From Botryllus schlosseri (Eukaryota; Chordata; Ascidiacea; Stolidobranchia; Styelidae), in assembly GCA_000444245.1 (NCBI GenBank), contig ATSW01010806.1, positions 1 to 29,299 of the forward strand: 29,299 nt of DNA, in the 5' to 3' direction. Position numbers and translations under genes: made by a program. Below, piece after piece: positions 1 to 10,235 of this stretch. Positions within the stretch are counted from its first letter, which is position 1. Each line of letters starts with the position of its first letter. The notes beneath the pieces were generated by a model, which saw only the letters and a program-made list of their open reading frames with translations, was not told where the DNA came from and made no database searches.

Positions 1-892
1 CTCAGTCACTGCGGCAGTCCGTTTTAATTGAGCGAAATTTCAACTTGAACCTAGCTGCATATACAATTATACACCCTGCCGCTGACATCCCTGTAGGTAC
101 GTTCCGGCACTGAATACAATGGGGTATAAATAACAGCTGACGTCGCACTAACACAAAACTAGTACTCCCATATCATTTCACACAGTCCCGACATGTTTAC
201 CTTCCAGTCGTAAAAAGACGCGAATATGAATGACCTCCGCAGCTAGTCGCGATTTGCCGCTCACGTCTCCGTCTCTCGCTTGTAGACAACATTTCGATGC
301 CCCAGGGCGATTTCATTAAGTGTCATTTAACCTCGGCGATAAAAACAGCACAAAGAGCGCGGCGGTAATTAAATAATCATGCCGCAGGGGCTAGCCTATG
401 AGTTGCAGACGATAGTCATTACAAAATATGCTTTCTGATGACTTATGCTGTTCCAAATCCCCTAATTAATCATAAAGGGCGGTACGTGAACAGTGAACAC
501 ACAACCCACATACTCCCCTGATATATATCTCCGTGAGAATTGATGAATTTGACGCTTTTGGGCGTAAAAGCACAATATTATACCTGAAAGCGTCGTTCAC
601 CTGTTATATAGCATACGCTATGATAAAAATCTCACATACACCGGGGCCCACTAAGCATATCGTAGGCCCCGAATACACCTATTTTCCACCCATGAATCTA
701 CAGTGCGTAGCATGGTTATTCAAATTCAAACAGCAGAACGCGAGTACGAGTGACTCTCAAAATTCTTATTCCGAGCCGGTGCGATTTGAAAACAAATTTT
801 GCGGACCGGTGAACCTTCAAAAATCAAAATTGACCAAAATGTAATCACTACAAAACCACGCGAGTCAAAAAGTCAATATTGGAACCTTCAAT
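1..892. other. Intergenic, no gene identified
   Basis: Only short frames; the 103-codon frame at 533-844 has no codon bias and no recognisable motif. A TATA-like GGTATAAATA at 122-131 stands alone. Around 640-675 the words GGGGCCCACTAAG and CGTAGGCCCCG echo the GC-rich part of repeat R3 (4680-4700 and 25010-25050). Confidence 0.4.
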
Positions 893-980
893 ATGACGAA
901 AGATTTCCCGCTGCTTGCACTGTACGTCGACCTCTGCTGTGCACTACATTCCAACCGATACATCGACGAATCACCAAAAC
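893..980 (+). CDS. Possible first exon with signal-peptide-like start
   Basis: ATG at 893 (context AAT before ATGA) opens MTKDFPLLALYVDLCCALHS, which resembles a short signal peptide or signal anchor, and runs to a perfect GTAAGT donor at 981. A very good acceptor (TTTCTTTGCTCTCAG) lies only 61 bases downstream. In this frame splicing gives a stop almost at once; in the frame one base away the spliced message stays open for about 45 codons with a hydrophobic run (IILIYFLVCLTLL) but has no ATG. The downstream part belongs to repeat family R2, so this may be exonised repeat or chance. Confidence 0.25.
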
Positions 981-1039
981 GTAAGTTACCTACAATTATA
1001 TCATCTAGTGCTAGACTTATGTGAAATGTTTCTTTGCTC

Positions 1040-1112
1040 TCAGTATAATTTTGATCTACTTTCTGGTCTGCCTGACACTGCTACAAGATAACTATGTAGT
1101 GCGAAATGAGCC
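1040..1112 (-). repeat. R2 dispersed repeat, short diverged copy
   Basis: The stretch with CTGACACTGCTACAAG and TAGTGCGAAATGAGCCAAG matches the R2 core seen at 2726-2775 (TGAGACTGTTGCAGGAG, TAGTGCGGAATGAGTCAAG). Only the central part is present. R2 is unassigned; no terminal repeats or coding capacity are visible. Confidence 0.5.
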
Positions 1113-1724
1113 AAGCCCCGTCGTGAAAGACCAAGTCTCAGTAAAAAATTGGACGGTCTCGCTAACACGCGGTTCCGAAAACTAAACCAACAGCGCGAAA
1201 CGCACACCCCCAAAACTGAACTCAAAATCAACCTGTAACAAGGCGCTCGTATATCGCCGAATCGCAATTTCCTACTTTTCCGTAACCGCTGCTTACTAAC
1301 GCGACTGAGTCATACGCGATTTCACAAAGTCACAATCCTGATTCACTCAACCCGGGCTGCATACCGTCTCGAGTATTTTCTCGAAAATCATCGGACCTTT
1401 TGTTTACGAAAGTTAATGACGTCACGAAACCAAATGAAGCGAACAGACTACGATTAGTGTATAGAAAAAACAGTTTTACGGAAATACTGCCCGGGGTGTC
1501 GTGTCATACCGGGACTAATCAGATCAACACAAACACATATCTCACGTCATCACAGCGTTATGCATGTAGTTCTTTCATTACGGCACGCAGATGTTGCGAT
1601 GAACTGGTTAATTAGTTTCCAGCACGCCAAGATTTGCAATTTCGTCCATTAATTAGAATCGTACTGTTTTAGAATTTGAACCTCTATTCACGTGAATGAT
1701 ATAAGGCGTTTTGACGCCGAGGTC

Positions 1725-1805
1725 TGTCCTTCAAGACAATCTTGGAGATACAGAACTTCAGTATCCAATTGTATATTTTCATATAGAAATGAACCAGAAT
1801 ATATT
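1725..1805 (+). repeat. R1 repeat, diverged single arm
   Basis: Contains CAGAACTTCAGTATCCAATTG and CATATAGAAATGAACC, matching the left-arm start of the R1 family best seen at 8355-8410. The CCGACACTCGT core is missing or too diverged to see. Confidence 0.4.
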
Positions 1806-2639
1806 GGTACGTAACTTGTAAAGAATTTAATAGAATACTGTATATAGGTAATCAACGAATCATATACGAGCCGGGTTACTTCAATATGAAGATCTACCTT
1901 TTCTATTTGGTGTTCCTTATACTTACTCAACTACAGCCACTTTCACACTGATCTATACGCTGGAGCTAATCTGGAGAGCTATTGAACCCTTAGATGTCAA
2001 AAGACCTGCTGCTTAACCGGATATAACGTCTATAGCAGAAGTCATCTGCCCTGAATTATCCTATCGACGGTCCCACTATGAAGCAGACTTTGAGAACTAG
2101 ATAGTTCTACATAGACAATTCTATACAGCGACATTATACCTATCTCATTTGTGCAATGTTTTTATGCCCTCATTTTAAATATAATCTAATTCATGCATTT
2201 TTCAATAGTTCAGAATTTAATTCAATTTCCAGGTTATTTCGTATTCATTCGTTCCAATTGTAATCTAATTTGAAATAAAAACCTGCATGTACAATTATAT
2301 TTCTAAAATAATTTGTGAAAAGCAGAAAATCACTCAGACGTCTAGCTCTTCTATATGAAGCCGCAGTTGCAGTGCTAGTTTTAAAATTGTAAATCATCGA
2401 AGCAACACAATTCACAAGCACGAAACTAGCTAACCGTGACTTTAACTTCATGTCGACAACTGTATTTCACACCGCGTTGACAAAAGACGAGAAATTCGCG
2501 CCCTAGAACCTCGCTCCGTCGACAACGTTACTGGCACGACTGCGCAACAAACACGGCCTCGTAATCCTCGTGAAAATAAGGCGGGAACTGGAGCCGTCTT
2601 CCAACCGACTACAGTGGACTAGGATCACTAGATAATTCT

Positions 2640-2960
2640 AGTTGACTAATCAGAGCATTATTTCTCTAACTCTTATTTGTCCAATGTTTCTATATTCCCA
2701 TTTTAATTTTATCCTAATTTCCGGCTTCCTGAGACTGTTGCAGGAGAATTATATAGTGCGGAATGAGTCAAGCTTGGTGCAAGGACATTAGTTATTCTCA
2801 AGTTTATGAGAATCAACTTGATTTTTGTCCCATTTCTTTTTAATGCCAGAATTTTAATCAATATTAAAGTACTTTGAATTTAGTAATTGTAATTCCAAAC
2901 TTATTTGAAAGCTGACGGTGCATAATTCTAATATATTTCGAAAACTCTGGACTGAGTCCC
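2640..2960 (-). repeat. R2 dispersed repeat copy
   Basis: Shares with the copy at 6440-6740 the order: CTAATTT...CCT, GCTGCAGGAGA or GTTGCAGGAGAATT, TAGTGCGGAATGA, CAAGCTTG, a TCTCGGGCTTACGAGAAT-like hairpin, then CAACTTGATTT and TTTAGTAATT. It runs antisense to the copies at 3830-4110 and 10230-12120. The dispersed family has about six copies here. Confidence 0.6.
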
Positions 2961-3149
2961 GTCAAACACTAGGACGTTCCATCACACACCCCATATCAAT
3001 GGAATGCAAGACCACATATATAGATAGCTCACTGCCTCCACGTGACAGTCGGATTTTGCGATAACGGATCGATCACCCAATAAAAACCATACGCAACCAA
3101 GAATTACCTTTTAACTAGAACAACGTGGTATGTGAGCATCGGCGGGTGT

Positions 3150-3503
3150 ATAAAAACGGGTCCGTGGACATATGAGCATGCGACATTACAGCATGCGAGA
3201 CTTCGGCATGCGACAATTTGGCATGCGACACATGGGCATGTGGGTTAAATTACGGGTTAGGGGTAGGTTAGGGTTGGATTTATGGTTGGGTTAGGGTTTA
3301 GGTTAGGTTAGCCCAAAAACTTACACCCTAACCCGAAACATAGCCTAACCTAACCTAACCTAACCTAGCCTATGTTTCGGGTTAGGGTGTAAGTTTTTGG
3401 GTTGTACAGTCACATGCTGAAGTGACGCATGCTGATGTGTTCCATGCTGAACTGTCGTTTTCCATTGTGTCGCATGCTCATATGTCGGGCAACCATAAAA
3501 ACG
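3150..3503. mobile_element. Palindromic MITE-like element with 15-bp GCATGC repeats and telomere-like core
   Basis: Element 3159-3494 is flanked by a perfect 9-bp direct repeat ATAAAAACG (3150-3158, 3495-3503). Its ends are inverted repeats sharing GACATATGAGCATGCGACA with a GGT/ACC tip. Both arms contain a 15-bp tandem repeat beginning GCATGC (five units on the left, and units starting CATGCTGA or CATGCTGAT on the right). The centre is a perfect 32-bp inverted repeat (3312-3343 and 3370-3401) around a 26-bp loop of TAACC repeats, with TTAGGG/TTAGGT words around it. No transposase frame. The superfamily is not assigned; a 9-bp duplication and long subterminal repeats fit several cut-and-paste groups. 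Confidence 0.72.
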
Positions 3504-3829
3504 ACCTGCTGTTTTCTCAGTTACAAGACATTGAAAAGCAACACACGTCACTCGATTCCGCGAGATAACGCATTTTTGTCGACTGTCAACATTTCTGTGA
3601 TATGTATCTACGTAAAATCCGTCATCAGTTCGGTCGTTCTTTTATGCCATCGTTGGCAACACGAGTCTGTGCTTGCAGAGGAGAGTTTGCAATGCCGTGG
3701 CGATAGATCAACGTCAAATGTCGAGCTTCTGAGAACTTTTACTTTCAATCACTCAAACCTTGGAAAATGTGATCTAACGTTTAAGCAAGACTTGATAACT
3801 AGAAAATTTTCAGCCTTTTCCAAGTAGAT

Positions 3830-4110
3830 TAGAAGAAGAGTTATAGATACAGTTTCTTCCTAATTAGATTAGAATTTGAATTACTGAATTCGCGGAATCA
3901 AGTTGATAACAAATCATAGTTTATTGTCACGAGCATGAGAACAGCATTGTCTGCACATCAAGCGTGGCTAGTTCCGCACTATACAGCTCTCCTGTAGCAT
4001 TTTCAGGAAAACTAGAAATCACACCAGAATTAAAATGTTAGCTTAGATACATTTCACAAGTCACTAATTAGACTAATTAAGACAAGTATTATCTAGTTGC
4101 CGTTGCCAAG
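3830..4110 (+). repeat. R2 dispersed repeat copy, empty-site reference
   Basis: Contains AGATTAGAATTTGAATTACTG, GAGCATGAGAACAGCATTGT, GGCTAGTTCCGCACTATACA and CTCTCCTGTAGCATTTTCAGG in the R2 order. The word CACTATAC (3977-3984) appears once, uninterrupted; in the R2 copy at 10.2/12.0 kb the same word is split and duplicated by a hAT insertion. Confidence 0.65.
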
Positions 4111-4282
4111 TCCGACTGTAGCAACAGATAGTCGGGCATCCAGAACGAGACAGACAAATACAAAAGTTGAGCTCGTCATATTGGTCATCGCTTCCTCCGA
4201 ATCGCCAAAACATCCATACGCATAGAAATTAGACAAAAGACAGGAATGTATAACCCTTGATGTACTGTTGCTACTATAGTAT

Positions 4283-5035
4283 GATTGGATTCAGAGCATT
4301 CGTTGAACCGAAGCGCTGAGAGATCGGGGCGTACGATAACGTCTCAGTTCCTTACATGGATTTTTGGTTCGAATCCAAATCAAACAAGGCATTTATGTCA
4401 ATGTCATAGATGTTCACCCGAAGCGGCTTTATGCGAAACGAAACAGCTTGTACAAGCTATCAATCTAGTTCGTTGAGAGTTGGTTGACGGTCAATTCAAC
4501 TACTTTTTTTTTTCAGTAGTTCTAATTCTAGTTCTAGTTGCGCATGAAGCAGTAGTTTTAGTTGCGTATAAAAATCAGTTGTCGAACAACTAACACGCGT
4601 CGATTGGCGTGAATCGCGATAACGGTGTTCTGTTGTGTGATGTTATTGTAGTCATTGCTAGCTCTGCGCTATCACTACTAAACAGAGGCCGGGGCCTACG
4701 ATTCTCAAGCAGGGGGGTTGAAACAACTGCAATCCCTTACTCGAAACCTAGTACTTTTGAAATGCCGATTCCATCTCCAATATTGCCGATTCGAAATAGA
4801 ATCTCGTTAGTTTTACTAAAACTTAGTTAGCTGTGGATTTGTTACGGGCGTAGTTCTAGTCGCAAGTTTTGAAAAGCGAGTAGTCCTAGTTCTAGTTGCG
4901 CATTTTGAAAACCAGTAGTTTGAACAAGTCTACGCATCATTCATTGAAACGAAGCACCGATCGATCTTCCTTACATCGATTTTATGATTTGAACCCAAAT
5001 AGAACAAGGCATATATTTCAATCACACAGCAAATT
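4283..5035. repeat. R3/CTAGAA-type repeat region with two tRNA-like flanks
   Basis: Two related segments (4283-4405 and 4925-5030) share CATTCGTTGAAMCGAAGC, TTCCTTACATSGATTTT and AACAAGGCATWTATKTCAAT. The first contains GGTTCGAATCC, the consensus pol III B-box of tRNA-derived SINEs. Between them lie TAGTTCTAGTTCTAGTTGCGC arrays (4516-4545, 4850-4905), a T-rich run, and a GGCCGGGGCCTACG block (4686-4699) that recurs inverted near 25010-25050. This may be a composite SINE-like element; no A box is clear. Confidence 0.4.
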
Positions 5036-6040
5036 ATGCCAACCACCAAGTTCTATGTCAGCAAGTTTACCGAATTCAAAGCGCGACAAAGCGAAGCGAT
5101 AGAGCATGGCGAATAAACGACCATATCTGGAAAGAATGCTAAATGAGCTATACAGACAAACACATGCAGCTGGGTACTTCACTTTCATCAGAAACCTTAG
5201 AAAGTAAACATTCAAATCGAGCCGTCATTTCACTCGCAATCTCGTTCATGTTGACGGAGAGCTCTAAGCCGTTTTCCACTGGAAATGCGTTCTTCGGCCT
5301 ATGGACTGCGAGCAAACACACCCTCAGAACAACGCTAAATAATCAAAATCACAAAAAGACTCGCGTGCCGATGTCCAAGCGCAAGTCATCGTTCTCTACA
5401 AGATACGAAAATCATTACGAACTTTTTCATCAGTTGCTTGGTTGAATGGTGAACAACGCTAGTACCCTGCACCGTTAATCCGTACTTGGAAAATATTGTA
5501 GTAGAAAAGTAATATTTTAGTAGTAGAAAAGTATTTATCAGATTTCTACCTATATATTTCACTCATTTTCATCCATTGGAATGGTGGTTTGAGTGAAAAT
5601 AGGCGACATAAGACGATTTCCGTCACAATCAACTTGTAATCAAATTTTATGGCCGTAATGCCCATAAACGAAATCATGAAATACGGCCGAATCGTTTAGA
5701 AAGTGAGCGGTTTCTAAACATCATCACATCACACTAATATAGCGAGATAGAATCGCTTCGGATGTCATCACCATTCTAAGGTTACGACACCGGCACGTAC
5801 ACTAATCGAGTGAAATTTATTTCTCCCTTCACCACGAATACCTCAAACGTTCGTAATTTGCGGTAAATTCCGACGCTGCCTGGTCACGGTCTTATCCAAG
5901 GATTATTATTATTTACGATACGATGAACAGCGTTGGTGACACAACACGCTGAACGTCAAAAAACAAATTTCTATGCACTGCTATTACTTGCAAGTCTCAC
6001 CACAGAACAATCCAGAAAACCTGAGTGTACGGTACAGTTT
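5036..6040. other. No gene identified
   Basis: Short frames only, including a 100-codon plus frame at 5143-5445 with no recognised motif. A small hairpin (TTTCACTCA...TGAGTGAAA, 5558-5599) and a local AGTAGAAAAGTA duplication at 5500-5530 are the only structure seen. Confidence 0.4.
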
Positions 6041-6150
6041 TTATATAATGTTCCTTCCAATTCTCTACTAGTTGCTGGCGTTTACCCCTGACTAGTGTCG
6101 GCCTAAAACATCCGGGTTTATTTCGCTATGAATATATCACTCAATTGTAT
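6041..6150 (-). repeat. R1 repeat, single arm
   Basis: Reads ATAATGTTCCTTCCAATTCT, CTACTAGTTGCTGGCGTTTACC, CCTGACTAGTGTCGGCC, ATCCGGGTTTATTTC, ATGAATATAT and CAATTGTATACTG in the same order as the right arm of R1 at 17385-17525. No partner arm is seen nearby. Confidence 0.55.
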
Positions 6151-6434
6151 ACTGTAAGTCACTAAACGCAAAGATCCGCTTCAAGGCCATACCGGGAAGC
6201 TATGAAATTCTCATAAAGCGGACTACATCTAAGCAACGACAAATATCAAGAGACCGATATTTACCTTCTCGTCGTCACACCCTGTCTTGTTTGCTCACTT
6301 AGTCTTGAACACAGAATGATGTAACGCAATAGCGCCACAATTACGGCAACAAAATGGAACAGAACTGCAGTATGTATGGAGAAGTATATCTGACAGACTT
6401 GGAGAGCTACATAGGAATGATAACGAAATGCAGG

Positions 6435-6740
6435 TAATATAATTCTAATCTAACTTCAAGGTCTCATTTTTGTTATAATCTAATTTTTGGTTTTCCTTAT
6501 AATGCTGCAGGAGATTTGTATCGTGCGAAACGAACCAAGCTTGCTGAACAGACATTCGCCATTCTCGGGCTTACGAGAATGAACCCTGACTTGATATGAA
6601 CTCAACTTGATTTAGTTGTATGTATTTCACCTTCTAAATCCGATCCAATATCCTAGGTTTCTGCGGATTCAGTAATTCTAAATATAATGCTATAACTCTA
6701 ATTATGATCTTATTCGGAAAAGCTGGAAATTTTCTTTTTG
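6435..6740 (-). repeat. R2 dispersed repeat copy
   Basis: Carries AATGCTGCAGGAGATTTGTA, TCGTGCGAAACGAACCAAGCTTG, ACATTCGCCATTCTCGGGCTTACGAGAATG and CAACTTGATTT. The TCTCG...CGAGA inverted word is a feature of this family. Confidence 0.6.
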
Positions 6741-8210
6741 TCCGACTCTGCGCTGTAGACTGTACGACAAGGTATATCTGGCAGTAGTATCAAGTCGCAT
6801 GAAAGACGTGGAATCGCATACGACCCCGAGATAATCCCAGACTGTGCAAGATAACGGTGATGGTACTTATAGACTGTGGTACCAGACAGCTGGTATGAAG
6901 ATTATACCAGAATCTCATCATGAATACCAAGTCTGAGAGATATTTTTTGATGTGGTCCCCTGTTATGATTGGACAATGGACATGCTATATCGTGTGAGGT
7001 ATCTAGATATCTCGTGTATTAGAGTGCCTAATGAAGGCTAATGATGGACCTGTAGACTATTCTTAATGCCGTCAAGAGCTGGCGCATTGCACTTTACTCA
7101 GAGATGAGCATGACTTTGAGTTTCAAAGAACTGGGTTTGATGATTTTGGCCGGAGTTGCATCGAATATGGATAAATATTTATTCGAAGTTTGTATTTCGA
7201 CTTGAAAAATCTTCAAATTTGATCACAAAATCGCATGGAAATACCTTCATTACGAGTTTTGGACTTGGATGTGGACGCGATACAATATTAATTCTGGATT
7301 TGGATTGTAAAATACCAAGTCTTCTGTTGTTCTGTACTGATGATGTAACTCGTGCTCATTTTGGTCGTTTGTAGCACTGAATTTATCAGCACGGCCTCCA
7401 GACATTCCCATGTCAAGCAATCTACGTCAGGTTCGTGGCTAATGGCTCTTCGGTTTCCTTCGAGCAAAATTGATCGCAATCAACGTGTAGAGTTACATCG
7501 TGCAAGTCACAAATGTTGCCGGGATGCGAGCAAACTCGTTCGAGAATGTCTTCAACCAGACTCGCGTACGAAGTACCAATGTAGTTCGTTGACGGTCAAC
7601 TACCTACAACCGCTTTTGTTTTTGAGTAGATCCAAGTCTACATGTCGCGCCCGCGCAACTGAAATCATCGTCCATTCAACCTGTGATTTCGACAACACCC
7701 GCAGTCCCGCACACTAAAAGTAACCATAGCTACATACGAAAATTCTACCATAGCTACCCTAAACGTCTCCTCAGTCGGCCACACCAGCTGTACGCTCTTT
7801 CGTGGCGCATTATTCAAACCCAATCAACCCTGTCTTTTGTCCTGTAACGTTAGCAGTTCATATACGGTTTGCTGACCTATTTTCCGAAAGAAGTACTTAT
7901 TGTTGTCTTTTATCAACTGACTCAAACTCTCAAGAAAGATTGCCGTGAGATATAGCACGAGGACGCAATTCGCGCACTCATCGTACGCTTAATACACCGC
8001 GAGGCATGAATGAAGTCGACATGTAGACGAATTAAGGCACTGCATACATCAGCTAACAATTATATGCCGCAACCTAACGATTTCACGACAAGTCGAATTG
8101 GAAAAGGTTAATACTACTAACAAACCTGCTTGTTTCACAAAACGTGTAGTTAAATCACAATTTTGCGACCTTCCCATTCGTAACAGGATTACCTTGACAA
8201 ATATATGCTT
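6741..8210. other. No convincing gene; one unassigned 121-codon frame
   Basis: The plus frame 7352-7717 (121 codons, no ATG at its head) contains RNQRVELHRASHKCCRDASK and could be part of an exon, but I see no supporting splice sites and the minus strand is partly open too. Its end (7588-7625) resembles the GTTGACGGTCAACTAC word of R3. The rest shows nothing. Confidence 0.3.
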
Positions 8211-8220
8211 GAACAGACGC

Positions 8221-8345
8221 TTGCATAGGTACTGAACGTCAGTACACAATCGAATAATACACTCTATTGAAATAAACCCGTCCATCTTCGGCTAGCACCT
8301 CGCACTCGTGGGGGGTATTCGTATGCAACTAGTGGTGAACAGCTT
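8221..8345 (+). repeat. R1 repeat, left-arm copy
   Basis: GAACGTCAGTACACAATCGAA, CTATTGAAATAAACCCG, CATCTTCGGCTAGCACCTCG and CACTCGTGGGGGGTATTCG match the next copy (8360-8450) in tandem order, so two R1 left arms lie head to tail. Confidence 0.55.
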
Positions 8346-8665
8346 CTTGGAGGCACAGAACTTCAATATATAGTTGAATAGTATATTCATATTGAAATGA
8401 ACCCGGACATTTTCGGCTGACACTCGTGAGGGGTAATCGTCAGCAACTAGTAGAGAATTGGAAAGAACATTGTACATCAACAATCGTATCACAAAATATG
8501 ACGTCACCAGCAGTGGTGAATTCAAAAGGGCATTATATACGACTGCTGATGTACAATGCTCTTTTCAACACTCAACATTACCACAGACGAGTGCCAGCCG
8601 AAACGATTCGTGTTTATTTCAATATGAATATATTACGCAAATATATACTTCATCTCTAGCAAAAA
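8346..8665. repeat. R1 foldback-like element (inverted arms)
   Basis: Left arm 8350-8495 (GAACTTCAATATATAGTTG, ATTCATATTGAAATGAACCC, TTTCGGCTGACACTCGTG, GGTAATCGTCAGCAACTAG, GAACATTGTACATCA) is followed after a short spacer by an inverted diverged copy 8547-8660 (TGATGTACAATGCTC, ACGAGTGCCAGCCGAAA, TTTATTTCAATATGAAT). No duplication of target is clear. Non-coding; any reading frames across it are translations of the repeat. Confidence 0.6.
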
Positions 8666-8802
8666 CTTATGTCATCTCACCTCTACCCAGAAACACACTG
8701 AAAATCTCATGAGAAATTAACACCATCTACAAAACGAAATCACATGACAAGCACTTCACCGTTTACCTACTAAACGAACTCTGTACCTGACGGCCTTACC
8801 TG

Positions 8803-9067
8803 AAGAAACATTTACTTTTCTTATTCAAAGATCAGCCAAGCAAGACGTTTGTCGACTAAAATAACAGGATTTCTCTCCTTTTATGAACAACCGACGCGTT
8901 GCTCAAGCCTTCAGAATTTTTCGTCTAGTATACGGAGAAATTATCCGACCAGAAACGACCGGTATTCGCTCGCTCCCAAGTTGACCGAGGTTCGTCGAAA
9001 AAAATCTCATTATCTAGGTTGTCACGGCGACGATGTAAATAACAACATCACAGCGAAAAATATGTAA
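8803..9067 (+). CDS. Unidentified open frame, doubtful
   Basis: A frame open from about 8803 ends with TAA at 9065. It contains NYPTRNDRYSLAPKLTEV and later GCHGDDVNNNITAKNM, with moderately coding-like codons. There is no good start; a TGAAG just before could serve as a weak acceptor. A second plus frame starting MNNRRVAQAFRIFRLVYGEI overlaps it. Either may be chance. Confidence 0.18.
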
Positions 9068-9286
9068 GGATTAATTACAAACGACCTAACCTAACTTGCC
9101 GCGAATATGTTTTTGTGCAAACCAAATCCTGTAAGCTTGTTGATAGAAAAGAAACATGAAATAAACTGTACACAGCAAGTCAGCGTAACAGTCATGATCT
9201 ATATATTAGGGTTACCATTCCTTTTTCAAGAAATGTGAAATGTACTCCGAGGACGCCTAAGATCCCTCCTTTTTGAAATCTCGTCC

Positions 9287-9727
9287 TCATTCATAGCTTT
9301 GCCAGACAGGCCACTGAAAAAAAACGTCATAAATGACCTGAAATCTGTAATGGTGATGTTCGAGCGCGTCTTTCGTGGATAGGACTAGAAACTTGACCTT
9401 TTCATAATATTTTTTAGCCGACACCACAGCAGTATTACCAATTATTATAAAGTGGATCCATCGGGACTGGATTTGGCAAGAGGGATTTCCCGTAAAAATG
9501 TCAGAATCAGCACTTTCCTTGTCCGGTAATCTAACTTTTGTCATTTGGAAAAAGTGTATTTCTTTCCGGATCCCAAAATATGGCAACTCTACTTTATTTT
9601 TGGCATGCGTCTTTATCCGTAGTAATAGGGAAAGCGCTAAAACTGGGCGAAAGCGATTTCCTTTTTGTAGAAACCAGCTTACCAAAAAGGCCGTGAACAT
9701 CAGTTTACTAATTTCGTTTGAAGTCAT
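9287..9727 (-). CDS. Longest ORF in the window, unidentified (146 codons)
   Basis: ATG at 9727 starts MTSNEISKLMFTAFLVSWFL; the frame ends at TGA after WPVWQSYE. The middle reads VELPYFGIRKEIHFFQMTKV. From base composition I estimate that one frame this long by chance somewhere in the window is not surprising. There is a hydrophobic start (residues 9-20) but no motif. The stretch may be an old DNA-transposon piece (GGGTTACCAT at 9209 and related words), which I cannot confirm. Confidence 0.25.
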   Translation of the reverse strand: MTSNEISKLMFTAFLVSWFLQKGNRFRPVLALSLLLRIKTHAKNKVELPYFGIRKEIHFFQMTKVRLPDKESADSDIFTGNPSCQIQSRWIHFIIIGNTAVVSAKKYYEKVKFLVLSTKDALEHHHYRFQVIYDVFFQWPVWQSYE

Positions 9728-9734
9728 GTGCTGA

Positions 9735-10235
9735 GTTTTCCATCCACGTTACATAGCAATTAACCCTACCGTAGAAAATTTAGGCTCAGCCTCCCGTGGG
9801 CAATGTTACAGCAGCTTACACGCCGGAGAGGTATCACCAATCGGCATCTATCAAGCTAGAGATCCTTCTGCCGCAACAACTTCTGCGCAAATCACGTCAC
9901 CTCACATAAATTGATTCCGTAAAGCTGGTATCCTACGCTAAAGAGTTGTCGATAAAAGCCAATAACGCTACTCCCATTTCAAACTCCCACCTTTTCAAAC
10001 AGACCGTCCGGTACTAAATCACAAACGCATCACGACATTGCCTCGTCGACGTGCCGGTTTAATAATTGACCCGCGATATCAGTGGAGCACACCTGATACA
10101 AATGGTATTTGAGCTAACGCTTTATCATGGAGTGCGAAGGTCGCGTCTGCGTGCAGTTTGTTTGAAGGTGTCGTGTCAATAATCATCGGAAATCCGCCAT
10201 AAAATGCAACGCCAAGTTAATTCGTGGTCCTCCCT
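9735..10235. other. No gene identified
   Basis: No frame with coding character and no clear repeat ends are visible in this stretch. Confidence 0.4.

Noticed and set aside
3241-3370. TTAGGG/TTAGG words as a chromosome end
   Set aside because: They are short, degenerate, in both orientations and enclosed in a palindromic element with a target duplication.
3360-3551. Minus frame with repeated His/Gln/Thr residues
   Set aside because: It is a translation of the 15-bp GCATGC repeats of the palindromic element.
9200-9780. Possible transposon between GGGTTACCAT and ACCCTACCGT
   Set aside because: The ends are not proper inverted repeats and no target duplication is visible.
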